Origin: Nitrospirota bacterium
GTDB lineage: Bacteria > Nitrospirota > Nitrospiria > Nitrospirales > UBA8639
NCBI GenBank assembly: GCA_011088105.1
Contig: JAALKI010000006.1
Span: 1-64,000, forward strand
Reading direction: 5' to 3'
Length of the DNA stretch: 64,000 bases
Shown piece by piece: positions 1-8,740 of the stretch. Within the stretch, counting starts at the first letter, position 1; each line of letters begins with the position of its first letter. The notes beneath the pieces are model-generated. The model did not search any database. It was not told where the DNA came from and saw only the letters and a list, made by a program, of their open reading frames with translations. The translations under genes and the position numbers were made by a program.

Positions 1-126
1 AAAAGGCCGGAAAACTCTATGTTGAACCTGTCCGCTTGACGGGGAAGCTTACAGCAAATCCGCAATCAGAATTTTAACACCTGTAATTTCTAAACTAACG
101 ACAACTGTTGTAAGTTATTGAAGGAT

Positions 127-201
127 TGGAGCGGGTGAGGAGATTCGAACTCCCGACCAACGGCTTGGGAAGCCGATGCGCTACCACTGCGCTACACCCG
201 C
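127..201 (-). tRNA. tRNA-Gly (anticodon CCC)
   Basis: Read on the minus strand, the segment folds as a complete cloverleaf: a 7-bp acceptor stem GCGGGTG/CACCCGC, a GCGC D stem, the anticodon loop TTCCCAA with anticodon CCC, and a T arm with the TTCGAAT loop. The 3' CCA is encoded at 127-129. The anticodon stem has one terminal U-U mismatch. It decodes GGG glycine codons. Confidence 0.95.
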
Positions 202-251
202 TCATTCAAAAAAGTCGCACACTTATGAATGTGGAGTCAAGGTTGAGTTGA

Positions 252-677
252 ATGTTATCAGATGAGATGACTCTCGGTGGCCTTTTCTTAAGTGCCTTAC
301 TCTCCTCGACGTTCTTCCCGGGTGGGTCAGAAGTCGTCTTAGCAGCGCTTGTTGCGCATAATACCCATGACCCATGGGTATTGCTCCTTGTGGCAACGGG
401 GGGGAATACCATCGGGAGCATGATAACCTGGGGAATGGGCTGGATGGTGAAGTGGTGGTATCCACTCTCGAGATTATCCAAACGGTTAGATGTTCGAGCT
501 GTAAGTCGATTACAACAATGGGGAAGTCCGGCGTTACTGTTTGCCTGGCTTCCTTTGGTGGGTGATCCCTTGTGTTTCGCCGCTGGATGGTTAGGCATGC
601 ATGGCTTGATGGCTTTAGTGTATATTGCCATTGGCAAAGCTGCGCGGTATGCGGTTATCGTCTGGGCGATGTGGTAA
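252..677 (+). CDS. YqaA/DedA-like inner-membrane protein
   Basis: This is a 141-residue, very hydrophobic protein with about four membrane segments. The N-terminal FFPGGSEVVL stretch and the GGNTIGS motif are typical of the small YqaA branch of the DedA/SNARE-associated family, whose members are about 140 residues, so it looks full length. DedA-type proteins act in the inner membrane in envelope or lipid-carrier homeostasis; the substrate of YqaA itself is not established. It stands alone, downstream of a tRNA gene on the opposite strand and convergent with the Nudix gene. The start is the first ATG in frame; an ATG five codons further in is possible. Confidence 0.8.
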   Translation: MLSDEMTLGGLFLSALLSSTFFPGGSEVVLAALVAHNTHDPWVLLLVATGGNTIGSMITWGMGWMVKWWYPLSRLSKRLDVRAVSRLQQWGSPALLFAWLPLVGDPLCFAAGWLGMHGLMALVYIAIGKAARYAVIVWAMW

Positions 678-702
678 GTATCAGTTGTGAACGAAGGATA
701 GA

Positions 703-1233
703 TTATCGATCGATCATGCTTCGGTGAACCTGGAATCGTCCGTCTTTTTTGTCCTGGCAATAGCGAGACAATCCTTCATGCATCACGTGGAAAGCTAGAT
801 TGTCCCAGGGAATGGCTTCCACGGGGAATAATCCTACCTCTAAACTTTCTTCGCCTGCGCCATAGTCGTTCGTTCGCATCGTTCCGCGAAACATGATATA
901 GACTTGACTGACGGATGGGATGCTAAACACACCGAATAAGGACGTGATGTCGACAACAGCCATCGCTTCTTCGAATGTTTCCCGTGCGGCGGCAGCTTCC
1001 AGTGTTTCGTGGTTTTCCATGAAACCGGCTGGAATGGTCCACAACCCAAGGCGTGGTTCGATCGCCCGCTTGCATAACAGAATGTCATTTTTCCATTCTG
1101 GAATGCACCCAACAACAATTTTTGGATTTTGATAATGAATCATTCCGCACTGCTCGCATACAAATCGAATAAATGCGTCCCCTACAGGGATTTTCCTTGT
1201 CACATGGTTGCCGCAATGGCTACAGAATTTCAT
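703..1233 (-). CDS. Nudix hydrolase with N-terminal zinc ribbon
   Basis: This 176-residue protein opens with a zinc ribbon (CSHC near residue 4 and CEQC near residue 26), followed by a Nudix domain. The Nudix box around residues 72-94 keeps the G-x5-E-x7-RE-x2-EE core, though the usual glycine after EE is a methionine. The layout resembles the NudC-like/ADP-ribose pyrophosphatase group, which hydrolyses nucleoside diphosphates linked to another moiety. It is shorter than true NADH pyrophosphatase (about 260 residues), so the exact substrate is unknown. The gene is transcribed away from the DegT-type aminotransferase gene. Confidence 0.85.
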   Translation of the reverse strand: MKFCSHCGNHVTRKIPVGDAFIRFVCEQCGMIHYQNPKIVVGCIPEWKNDILLCKRAIEPRLGLWTIPAGFMENHETLEAAAARETFEEAMAVVDITSLFGVFSIPSVSQVYIMFRGTMRTNDYGAGEESLEVGLFPVEAIPWDNLAFHVMHEGLSRYCQDKKDGRFQVHRSMIDR

Positions 1234-1366
1234 CGAATCAACCCTCGCTGAGCAGTTGTTGTTTTCTTAAAATGATACCACCTCGTCATTCTTGCTCACT
1301 GAGTAGAGATATGCTTCAATGCATGACCCTTTTCAAGCTTTTGGTCATAAGGAGAACGTCGAATTT

Positions 1367-2485
1367 ATGAACGTGCCATTTTTGGACTTGCAGATGCAAT
1401 TCAACCAGATCCGGTCGGAAATCATGTCGGCTATTGAGGCAGTGTGTGAGGAGCAACATTTTATCCTTGGTTCACGTGTCATCGAATTAGAACAGACCCT
1501 GGCTTCGTATATAGGGTGTGACTATGCCGTTGGTGTAGCGTCGGGCAGTGATGCTCTGCTCTTAGCATTGATGGCGGTTGATGTTCAACCTGGTGATGAA
1601 GTGGTCACTGTTCCGTTTACGTTTTTTTCTACGGCAAGTGTGATCTCTCGGTTGCAGGCGATCCCAGTATTCATCGATATTCGGCCTGATACCTTTCTCA
1701 TGGATCCCGCACAACTTGAAACAAGATTGACATCTCGAACCAAAGCCATTATCCCTGTCCATCTTTTTGGCCAATGTGCAGATATGGATGTGATCCTCGA
1801 TGTGGCGCACCGCAAAGGTATCCCCGTCATCGAAGATGCCTGCCAGGCTATCGGCGCGACCAGACGTGGCGTGCGGGCTGGTGCATGGGGCGTGGCAGGT
1901 TGTTTTAGTTTTTTTCCTTCAAAAAATTTAGGTGGTTTTGGCGATGGGGGTCTAATTACCACGAATGATCCCGATCTTCGCGATACGATCTCATCCTTAC
2001 GCGTTCATGTCAGCAGGTCGGGTTATGAACATGTCTGCATGGGGGTCAACAGTCGACTGGATGCGCTCCAAGCTGCTGTCTTGACCGTCAAATCCCGATA
2101 CCTCGATGTATGGAATGCAACGCGTCGAGCCCATGCTTCTCTCTATGCACAGTTGTTCGCAGAAGCGAACCTTTTGGATCGAGTGTCCCTTCCTTGGATT
2201 GAGCCTGGAAACGAATCCATCTTTCATCAATATACCATTCGAGCCAAGCATCGGGATCAACTGATGGCCTACCTGACACAGAAGGGAATTGGGCATCGGG
2301 TCTATTATCCGACCCCTCTTCACTTACAGGATTGTTATCGGCACCTTGGGTATGGTCCCGGGTCTTTCCCAGTTTCCGAATCCGCGGCTGACACCGTGCT
2401 GTCGCTTCCAATTTTTCCAGAATTATCCAAAGAGCAGATTGCCTATGTCGTGGGGACTATTCAGGATTTTTATCGTCTTGGTTGA
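1367..2485 (+). CDS. DegT/DnrJ/EryC1/StrS aminotransferase
   Basis: This is a PLP-dependent fold-type-I aminotransferase of the family that makes amino sugars for polysaccharides and glycosylated products. The N-terminal VPFLDLQ motif, the EDACQAIGA segment and the Schiff-base lysine in FFPSKNLGGFGDGG are all present. Length (372 residues) is normal. The frame opens earlier at 1319, but I prefer the ATG at 1367 because GGAG lies at 1351-1354 and the family consensus begins right after it. No other sugar genes are adjacent, so the nucleotide-sugar substrate cannot be named. Confidence 0.9.
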   Translation: MNVPFLDLQMQFNQIRSEIMSAIEAVCEEQHFILGSRVIELEQTLASYIGCDYAVGVASGSDALLLALMAVDVQPGDEVVTVPFTFFSTASVISRLQAIPVFIDIRPDTFLMDPAQLETRLTSRTKAIIPVHLFGQCADMDVILDVAHRKGIPVIEDACQAIGATRRGVRAGAWGVAGCFSFFPSKNLGGFGDGGLITTNDPDLRDTISSLRVHVSRSGYEHVCMGVNSRLDALQAAVLTVKSRYLDVWNATRRAHASLYAQLFAEANLLDRVSLPWIEPGNESIFHQYTIRAKHRDQLMAYLTQKGIGHRVYYPTPLHLQDCYRHLGYGPGSFPVSESAADTVLSLPIFPELSKEQIAYVVGTIQDFYRLG

Positions 2486-2605
2486 GTCACCGGCTGCTTG
2501 AGTAATCTGAGTGAGATTGAAAGGGATTGGCTCGTGCTATTGGGGTTGCCCTGAGCCGCCTTCGAAGGTAAGATGGTTCGTTTCATTTCTCTTGGAATAT
2601 GATCC

Positions 2606-3073
2606 ATGGATATTGGTCAGTCACACCCGGCAGGGGACATTCGAGGGTTACGGCATCTTGCTCTACATGTCACAGATCGAGCGCAATCTCAAACATTTTA
2701 CCAAACGATGTTTCAGATGCAGGTTGTCTGGCAGCCGGATGAATACAGTGTGTACTTGAGTTCTGGCACTGATAACCTTGCGCTTCATCAAATTTCTGAA
2801 AAAGACTGTGAACAGTACCGTGCCCGCTTCCCACAGTTTCTTGACCATTTTGGGTTTCTGGTGAATTCTCCGGAGGCCGTCGACCGGTTGTATCAATTTG
2901 TTCAAGCGCAAGGGGCAATGATCGTCAATCCACCCAAACAGCATCGAGACGGCAGTTATTCATTTTATTTAGCTGATCCAGATCAGATCACGATTCAAAT
3001 CCTGTTTGAACCAACCGTGAGCATGTTAACGCTTGATACATCAAGAAATGCCAGCATTGTCCCATCGAATTAA
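2606..3073 (+). CDS. VOC-superfamily (glyoxalase-like) protein
   Basis: This 155-residue protein has the paired beta-alpha-beta-beta-beta units of the vicinal-oxygen-chelate fold. Probable metal ligands are the histidine in LRHLALHV near residue 15, the DHFGF histidine near residue 82, and the glutamate in QILFEP near residue 135. The family includes glyoxalases, ring-cleavage dioxygenases and antibiotic-binding proteins; nothing in the sequence picks one. It is followed after 13 bases by the MBL-fold gene and may be co-transcribed with it. Confidence 0.8.
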   Translation: MDIGQSHPAGDIRGLRHLALHVTDRAQSQTFYQTMFQMQVVWQPDEYSVYLSSGTDNLALHQISEKDCEQYRARFPQFLDHFGFLVNSPEAVDRLYQFVQAQGAMIVNPPKQHRDGSYSFYLADPDQITIQILFEPTVSMLTLDTSRNASIVPSN

Positions 3074-3086
3074 CCGCTAAACGATC

Positions 3087-4712
3087 ATGTCAATTTGGGA
3101 TGTCTTAGGAGCCAATCAATACATTAGCCTTCACCCATGGGTGTGGGTGCAATTGGAAAGCTCCGAACCTCTCGGGCCGTTTCCGTATATTGGCGGTGTT
3201 GCGCCTGATGTCCTTTCCAGCCTTCATGAAGTCCATAGTATTCTTTTGAGTTCGCTTGAAACCGCGATTAGTGATGTATATGCCAAGCGTGCGCCGCTCG
3301 ATGATCCAGCGCTTCCTGGTCTCGTTGAAGATGCCTATACTGAGGTTGTTCAGTCACGACCACGGCTTCAATCCCACATTCGCTGTGGACGTCACCCTGA
3401 TGGGACCTTTTTCTGGGAATACCCTAAAGATCCGACGCAATCAGCGACGGTGTCCTATACAGGAATACGGATTTTTAATGCGGTGACTCGAGAAGCGATC
3501 CCTTTTGCCTTTGAGCTGCCTATGGCCGCAAGGGTTGGAACGCTGATGGGCTTTTTGAACGGACGACGAATGGTTTCAGAAATTCGAACGATTGCTACCG
3601 CCTCTGGCTACGAATGGGAACGTCATCTGACGCAAATTATCGAACTTCTGCACGCCCACGATTGTTTTGCTCTCTCTCCAACTGCATCAGTTGAAGCCCA
3701 CTGGGCTCGTGTAACTCAAGATCAAGATGTCATCCATCTGGGCCATGCCGCGCTGCTCTACCGACAGCAGAACCAATATTTTTGGTTCGATCCTTGGTTG
3801 ATGCCCTGGTTTGCAGAATCCCCGGTTCCTTCGTTGTGGACGTCGTTGCTGCCGCGGCCATCGGCCATTTTTTTAACCCATGATCATGATGATCATGTGG
3901 ATCCTCGGACACTTTTGCATGTTCCGAAGGACATCCCAATTATTGTGCCAAGTCGTAAGAACCGTGGCAGTTTTTATTATGATTACCTTTCTCTCATGCG
4001 AGAATTGGGCTTCACTCAAGTGATTGAGTTAGCCCATGGCGACACCTGGACGTTTGAGGGCGGTCAGGTGGTCGCGGTGCCCTTTTATGGAGAGGATCCT
4101 TGTGACTTAGGTTTGGCGCGAAATTGTTATTTGATTGCCGATCGAGGCTACCAGACCCTGGTCCATGCGGATAGTGGCCCAACAAATGATGGACGATCTG
4201 CCATCAAAGATAACGTGATCGAAGACCTTGTGGCACGATATGGACCTATATCAACAATCTTTGCCTCACAACAGCAATTACAAGAAGTTCGTACCTACTC
4301 AGCCCATGCCAGTCTTTCGCATCCGGGAAAATGGATGGAAGTTGGAGAAAATGGGTTTTTGACAAATCAATACCTGGCTGATCTCGCTTCTCATGCCAGT
4401 GCGAGGCTTTTAGTGTCCTATGCGACTGGTGGAGCGGAATGGTATCCGGACCATCTCTCCTTTATGTTTAGCCAGCGAAATCCGGCACGGACGGCCTTAT
4501 TGACGGCTCATTGGGAGCCACCAGAAGCATTAAAAGATCTTTTGGCTTCTCAAGATTGTGCGTACCATTTCGGTCATGCCCTGGATATTGTTCGGCATCA
4601 ATCTCAAGGTACGCCGCAAGTTGTGAATTCTGTAGAGTCACTCGCGCCATTGTCCTTGTACCAGCTTGACCATCGCATCCCGAATTTTCTTAAGTCACAT
4701 GTTCGTGAATAA
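3087..4712 (+). CDS. MBL-fold metallo-hydrolase with N-terminal extension
   Basis: This 541-residue protein has a C-terminal metallo-beta-lactamase fold. The HxHxDH metal site is visible in LTHDHDDHVD near residue 264, and VHADSG near residue 360 fits the later metal-binding strand. The region looks like the UlaG/CMP-Neu5Ac-hydroxylase-like branch. About 230 residues precede it. Within them, residues about 148-195 (a GTLMGFLNGRRMVSEI segment, then two helices and HDCFAL) resemble a PqqD-like winged helix. The physiological substrate is unknown. The start codon has only a weak ribosome binding site. Confidence 0.75.
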   Translation: MSIWDVLGANQYISLHPWVWVQLESSEPLGPFPYIGGVAPDVLSSLHEVHSILLSSLETAISDVYAKRAPLDDPALPGLVEDAYTEVVQSRPRLQSHIRCGRHPDGTFFWEYPKDPTQSATVSYTGIRIFNAVTREAIPFAFELPMAARVGTLMGFLNGRRMVSEIRTIATASGYEWERHLTQIIELLHAHDCFALSPTASVEAHWARVTQDQDVIHLGHAALLYRQQNQYFWFDPWLMPWFAESPVPSLWTSLLPRPSAIFLTHDHDDHVDPRTLLHVPKDIPIIVPSRKNRGSFYYDYLSLMRELGFTQVIELAHGDTWTFEGGQVVAVPFYGEDPCDLGLARNCYLIADRGYQTLVHADSGPTNDGRSAIKDNVIEDLVARYGPISTIFASQQQLQEVRTYSAHASLSHPGKWMEVGENGFLTNQYLADLASHASARLLVSYATGGAEWYPDHLSFMFSQRNPARTALLTAHWEPPEALKDLLASQDCAYHFGHALDIVRHQSQGTPQVVNSVESLAPLSLYQLDHRIPNFLKSHVRE

Positions 4713-4848
4713 GCATTGAAAACTATTCTTGGTACTCAGTCGTTCAGCGTCAGGAAGATAGCTATATAGAGCTTCTTGCCCATTAGGCTGCTCTTGTGGT
4801 AGGTCTAATAGGCCTGGAGATGAACCGTATAACCCTTCAAACTATTTC

Positions 4849-5574
4849 ATGATGCAAGACGAATTATTTGATCAGCCCTTTCCGGAGACCATTACGACTG
4901 TTGGTGTCAAGATTCGGGAAAATGGGGAAATTAAAAAAGCAAGAACAGAGGATCCCAGTCTTCAAGTTGGTGATCATATCATGCTACAGCTGGACAATGA
5001 ACTGACCTATGGCACAGTGCATCTCCCTCCTCAGACGATTCCATTTATGCCACCGATGCGGGTGATGAAGAGTGTACTTCGAAAAGCAACTGATCAAGAC
5101 ATCGCCACCATTACCGAGCAAAAACGATTGGCTCTTGATGGTTGGACATTTTGTCGGGAACGAGCTGTGGCCTTAGGGCTGGAAATGAAGTTGGTTGAGG
5201 TTTATGGCGCCATCCAAAAGCGGGTACTCACATTTCGCTATACATCGGAATCACGAGTGGATTTTCGACAATTAGTCAAAGACCTTGCACGACAATTCAG
5301 TTGTCGAATTGAAATGCGCCAAATTTCCTCACGTGATGAAGCCAGAGTCCTCAGTGGCGTGGATACTTGTGGGCTGGTCTTGTGCTGTGCGAGTTTTCTG
5401 ACGGATTTCAACCCTGTTAATGGTAAACTTGCCAAAGGGGAACGTTGGGGCACGCAGGACGGACATCGCATTGGAGTCTGTGGACGCCTAAAATGTTGTC
5501 TTCTATTTGAACAGGAAGACTTTCAACATAGCAGTTCTTCTCAGCTAACGCTGATCCAGCCAACACGGGCCTGA
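4849..5574 (+). CDS. PSP1-domain protein, RicT/YaaT-like
   Basis: This 241-residue protein belongs to the PSP1/YaaT family. The conserved cysteines in VLCCASF (about residues 177-179) and in GVCGRLKCC (about residues 207-213) match those that bind an iron-sulfur cluster in Bacillus RicT. RicT acts with RicA and RicF in RNA maturation; whether those partners exist here is unknown. The protein is somewhat shorter than Bacillus YaaT. The following DsrE-like gene begins 16 bases downstream, so the two are probably an operon. Confidence 0.8.
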   Translation: MMQDELFDQPFPETITTVGVKIRENGEIKKARTEDPSLQVGDHIMLQLDNELTYGTVHLPPQTIPFMPPMRVMKSVLRKATDQDIATITEQKRLALDGWTFCRERAVALGLEMKLVEVYGAIQKRVLTFRYTSESRVDFRQLVKDLARQFSCRIEMRQISSRDEARVLSGVDTCGLVLCCASFLTDFNPVNGKLAKGERWGTQDGHRIGVCGRLKCCLLFEQEDFQHSSSSQLTLIQPTRA

Positions 5575-5590
5575 CATCCCTCGTTGGAGA

Positions 5591-6025
5591 ATGTCCCGTG
5601 ACACCATGAACGAAACTCCCCGATTCGTTATTTATGCCCACAATGCAACGTATGATAAGCTGCATCAGGTTGCGACTATTGGGCTGACGGCTGCGGCCAT
5701 GGGCAAAGACGTGATTGTCGTCTTACTATTTTGGACAATTAAAAAGGTTGCAGAGGGACGGATCAATATGATCGATTTCCCACCGGAATACCAGAAGTAT
5801 AGTGAAGAAGTCGCGAGGCTTTTGCAGGAGCGAAAGATTCCCAGCATTGATGAAATGTTTAAAGAAGCGAAACAAGTTGGGCAGTTTCGTATCGTCGCAT
5901 GTAGTGCTGGTTTAGAATATATGGGAGTTGATACTGAATCAGTTGCCAGGCAGGTTGATGAAGTCATGGGGCTACCTGCGATTCTCACCATGGCGGCTGG
6001 CGCAGAGACGACATTGTTTATTTAA
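5591..6025 (+). CDS. DsrE-family protein
   Basis: This small cytosolic protein (144 residues from the first ATG) has the DsrE/DsrF-like fold: an N-terminal beta strand (FVIYAHNATYD), a glycine/alanine-rich helix (TIGLTAAAMGKDVIVV) and the cysteine in RIVACSAGLEYMGV near residue 102. DsrE-type proteins often carry sulfur as persulfide on a cysteine in this position, but many homologues have no known role. The ATG at 5591 lies only one base after GGAG, so the ATG at 5606 is an equally good start. Confidence 0.75.
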   Translation: MSRDTMNETPRFVIYAHNATYDKLHQVATIGLTAAAMGKDVIVVLLFWTIKKVAEGRINMIDFPPEYQKYSEEVARLLQERKIPSIDEMFKEAKQVGQFRIVACSAGLEYMGVDTESVARQVDEVMGLPAILTMAAGAETTLFI

Positions 6026-6052
6026 GGCCAGCCAGTTTGTCCTTTTGCTTCT

Positions 6053-6709
6053 CTAGCGTGACGATGTCACGCCAATTCGACTGCAATATTCACTGACAGG
6101 GCATTGACTACAGTGAGGGGAGAGTGGTCGACATAAATTTTGGCCAAAGGGGACAAGCCAATCATTAAAACGGATCCAATAGCGAGGGGGCAGTTTTGCA
6201 CGTAACACTTTCTCTGTTTCGTCAGGATTTCGAGTTTTCACATATCCCCATCGGTTAGAAATTCTGTGGACATGAATGTCTACACAAATTCCCGGTTTTC
6301 CATACCCGATAGTGACCACCAAGTTTGCGGTTTTCCTTCCTACCCCTGGTAACGTCAGCAAGTCTTCAAGGTCGCATGGAACGTCTGTATTGTATTCCGC
6401 AATCAACTTTTGACAAATGAGCCGAATCTGTTTCGCTTTGGTCCTATAAAACCCAACAGGGTAAATGGCTCGTTCCAACTGTGGAAGGGACAACTGTCCC
6501 ATTGAAGTGGGGTCTGTAGCCAAAGAAAATAATCGTTGGCAGGCTTGGGCTGTTGTATGATCTTGGGTGCGAAGGCTCAAAAGGCAAGCAATGAGCACTT
6601 GGAACGGGTCACGGGACTGATTGGCCACAACCCCGACGATGGGCTCTTTCCATTGGGTAATTTCTTTTTGAATCAGGCGAACCATCGCGTGAATATCTGA
6701 ATCACGCAT
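6053..6709 (-). CDS. nth: endonuclease III (DNA glycosylase/AP lyase)
   Basis: This 218-residue base-excision repair enzyme removes oxidised pyrimidines and cleaves the abasic site. All landmarks are present: the helix-hairpin-helix LPGVGRKTANLV near residue 125, the catalytic aspartate in VDIHVHR, the lysine of the GRKTA hairpin, and the C-terminal 4Fe-4S loop C-x6-C-x2-C-x5-C at about residues 194-210. Length is normal. It lies downstream of rpsU on the same strand, 64 bases away. Confidence 0.95.
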   Translation of the reverse strand: MRDSDIHAMVRLIQKEITQWKEPIVGVVANQSRDPFQVLIACLLSLRTQDHTTAQACQRLFSLATDPTSMGQLSLPQLERAIYPVGFYRTKAKQIRLICQKLIAEYNTDVPCDLEDLLTLPGVGRKTANLVVTIGYGKPGICVDIHVHRISNRWGYVKTRNPDETEKVLRAKLPPRYWIRFNDWLVPFGQNLCRPLSPHCSQCPVSEYCSRIGVTSSR

Positions 6710-6773
6710 AACAGCTTCTCTCTAAGAGAACGGTAAAGATGAGGGGATTAGAAAAGGAGGGGGATCAATATAC

Positions 6774-6968
6774 CTATCGTAAGGGACGCTTTGACAGCCA
6801 TTTTTGTCTGCGTCTGGCGGCTTCACGTTCCTTGACTTTTTTCTTGACGCTGGGCTTTTCATAAAAGCGGCGGCGTTTCAGCTCTCGAAACAACCCATCA
6901 GCCGCCAGCTTTTTTTTAGCGACCCGAAGGGCCTTTTCCACATTATTGTTAATGACTCGAATTTCCAT
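6774..6968 (-). CDS. rpsU: 30S ribosomal protein S21
   Basis: This 64-residue, strongly basic protein begins MEIRVINNNVEKALR and has the KRRRFYEKPSVKKK segment and arginine-rich tail of S21. S21 sits on the 30S platform near the anti-Shine-Dalgarno region and assists initiation. It lies between the pnt genes and nth, all on the minus strand. Confidence 0.95.
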   Translation of the reverse strand: MEIRVINNNVEKALRVAKKKLAADGLFRELKRRRFYEKPSVKKKVKEREAARRRQKWLSKRPLR

Positions 6969-7048
6969 TAGCGTAAATCCTATATCAAACGTATGAGGTC
7001 AACTTATGGACCATATCATAACTATATGGGAACCTACAAGCTGACAGC

Positions 7049-8440
7049 TCAATTTTCCTTAAGGCTCGAAATCATATCGAGCACCATCTTTTTGCCGTCG
7101 CCAAATAGCATCAAAGAATTATCTAAGGCAAAGAGAGGATTGGGGATACCCGCAAAACCAGGACTCAGACTTCTTTTAATAATGACCACGGTTCGCGCTT
7201 TATCAACATCAATAATGGGCATACCCGCAATGGGACTTGAGGGATCAGTTCGAGCCAGTGGATTGACCACATCGTTTGCTCCAAGAACGAGTGCGATGTC
7301 CACTTGATCAAATGAAGGATTGATGTCTTCCATCGACTTGAGTGATTCATAGGGGACGTCAGCCTCAGCAAGCAAGACATTCATGTGCCCCGGCATGCGA
7401 CCGGCCACAGGGTGAATCGCATATTCCACCTCAATCCCTCGTTCTTGGAGAAGCGCAGCTAAACTCGCAACAGGATGTTGGGCTTGAGAGACGGCCATAC
7501 CATAACCCGGAACAATGGCTACACGACGTGCGGCATCAAATAGAAGTGCCACTTCTTCAGGAGATGAAGACTTCACGCGACCGGCATAGACGTCATCTGC
7601 GGTGGCGCCTCCGCCTCCCACTGGTGCCAAGACACCAAACAGAACATTTGTCAGCGATCGATTCATAGCTTTGCACATAATTTGGGTCAGAATAATGCCT
7701 GAAGCGCCGACCAGCGATCCGGTAATAATAAGGACATTATTCGACAGCACAAAGCCAGTGGCTGCAGCAGCTAAACCGGAATAGGAATTCAGCAAGGCTA
7801 CAACGACCGGCATGTCTGCCCCACCAATGGGAATAACCAGTAAGATGCCGAGGACCGATGCGACGAGAACCAATAGCCCATACAGCAAGAAGTTACTTGG
7901 ATCGGCAATTACCCCGATGCTCAAACCAAGTGCAATGAGTGCAAGCAGGGTATTGATAACTTGCTGACCGGAGAAGAGAACAGCATTTTCACTAATCAGG
8001 CCACGTAGTTTCCCAAAGGCCACCAAGCTTCCCCAAAATGTGACGGCACCGATGATGGCTGATGCTGCTATAGCAATGGTGACTTGTGCTAACGGGGCCC
8101 CGGTTCCTAAGGTTGCTTCTATTAACGCTGCACCGGCTACTAAGACGGAAGCAATCCCTCCGAATCCATTGAATAAGGCAACTAATTCTGGCATATCAGT
8201 CATTTGAATCTTCACGGCCAGGGTCCCGCCCACAATGGCACCAAGAATGAGCCCGGCGATAATGACTTCAAAGCTGACAATATTGTGGTTGGCCAGTGTA
8301 ATGATCACGGCGATGAACATGCCCGTTGCGCCAAGCAGATTGCCCCGAACAGCTGTACGAGGGTGTGTGAGGCCCTTCAAGCCCAAAATGAAAAGGACGG
8401 AGGCGAGAAGATATCCAATGTTAATGATCAGGTCAGGCAT
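7049..8440 (-). CDS. pntB: NAD(P) transhydrogenase subunit beta
   Basis: This 463-residue protein has about eight or nine membrane helices over residues 1-260 (domain II), then the soluble NADP(H)-binding domain III. VPGYGMAVSQAQH (about residue 312) and GANDVVNPLARTDPSSPIAGMP (about residues 390-410) are signature segments of domain III. The complex transfers hydride between NADH and NADP+, driven by proton import. It is the last gene of pntAA-pntAB-pntB, three bases after pntAB. It should supply NADPH for biosynthesis, for example for a reductive carbon-fixation pathway. Confidence 0.95.
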   Translation of the reverse strand: MPDLIINIGYLLASVLFILGLKGLTHPRTAVRGNLLGATGMFIAVIITLANHNIVSFEVIIAGLILGAIVGGTLAVKIQMTDMPELVALFNGFGGIASVLVAGAALIEATLGTGAPLAQVTIAIAASAIIGAVTFWGSLVAFGKLRGLISENAVLFSGQQVINTLLALIALGLSIGVIADPSNFLLYGLLVLVASVLGILLVIPIGGADMPVVVALLNSYSGLAAAATGFVLSNNVLIITGSLVGASGIILTQIMCKAMNRSLTNVLFGVLAPVGGGGATADDVYAGRVKSSSPEEVALLFDAARRVAIVPGYGMAVSQAQHPVASLAALLQERGIEVEYAIHPVAGRMPGHMNVLLAEADVPYESLKSMEDINPSFDQVDIALVLGANDVVNPLARTDPSSPIAGMPIIDVDKARTVVIIKRSLSPGFAGIPNPLFALDNSLMLFGDGKKMVLDMISSLKEN

Positions 8441-8443
8441 GGG

Positions 8444-8725
8444 TTACGACTTTTTTTTAAACATTGCTAACATGCGGTTTGTGACGAGAAACCCACCAAC
8501 AACATTGATTGTGGCAAAGACGACGGCTAAGAATCCCAAGGTTGTTGTCAGCATAGTATGTTGAGAGCCTGCGGACAAAAGCGCTCCCACAACGGTAATG
8601 CCCGAGATGGCATTCGATCCTGACATTAATGGGGTGTGAAGAGTTGGTGGAATCTTCGTAATAATTTCAAAGCCAACAAAAATGGCCAGAACAAATATTG
8701 TGATTCCTGCAATCAACAGATCCAT
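8444..8725 (-). CDS. pntAB: NAD(P) transhydrogenase subunit alpha part 2
   Basis: This 93-residue membrane protein has three predicted helices. The segment TPLMSGSNAISGITVVGAL is the hallmark of the membrane part of the alpha subunit. In this organism alpha is split into a soluble and a membrane polypeptide, as in Rhodospirillum and many other bacteria, rather than fused as in E. coli. It lies between pntAA (15 bases) and pntB (3 bases), so the three are co-transcribed. Confidence 0.93.
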   Translation of the reverse strand: MDLLIAGITIFVLAIFVGFEIITKIPPTLHTPLMSGSNAISGITVVGALLSAGSQHTMLTTTLGFLAVVFATINVVGGFLVTNRMLAMFKKKS

Positions 8726-8740
8726 GAAATGATCCTCGTG

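Noticed and set aside
1-126. Possible end of a gene or an attachment site at the tRNA
   Set aside because: No open frame and no repeat of the tRNA 3' end elsewhere in the window that would mark an integrated element.
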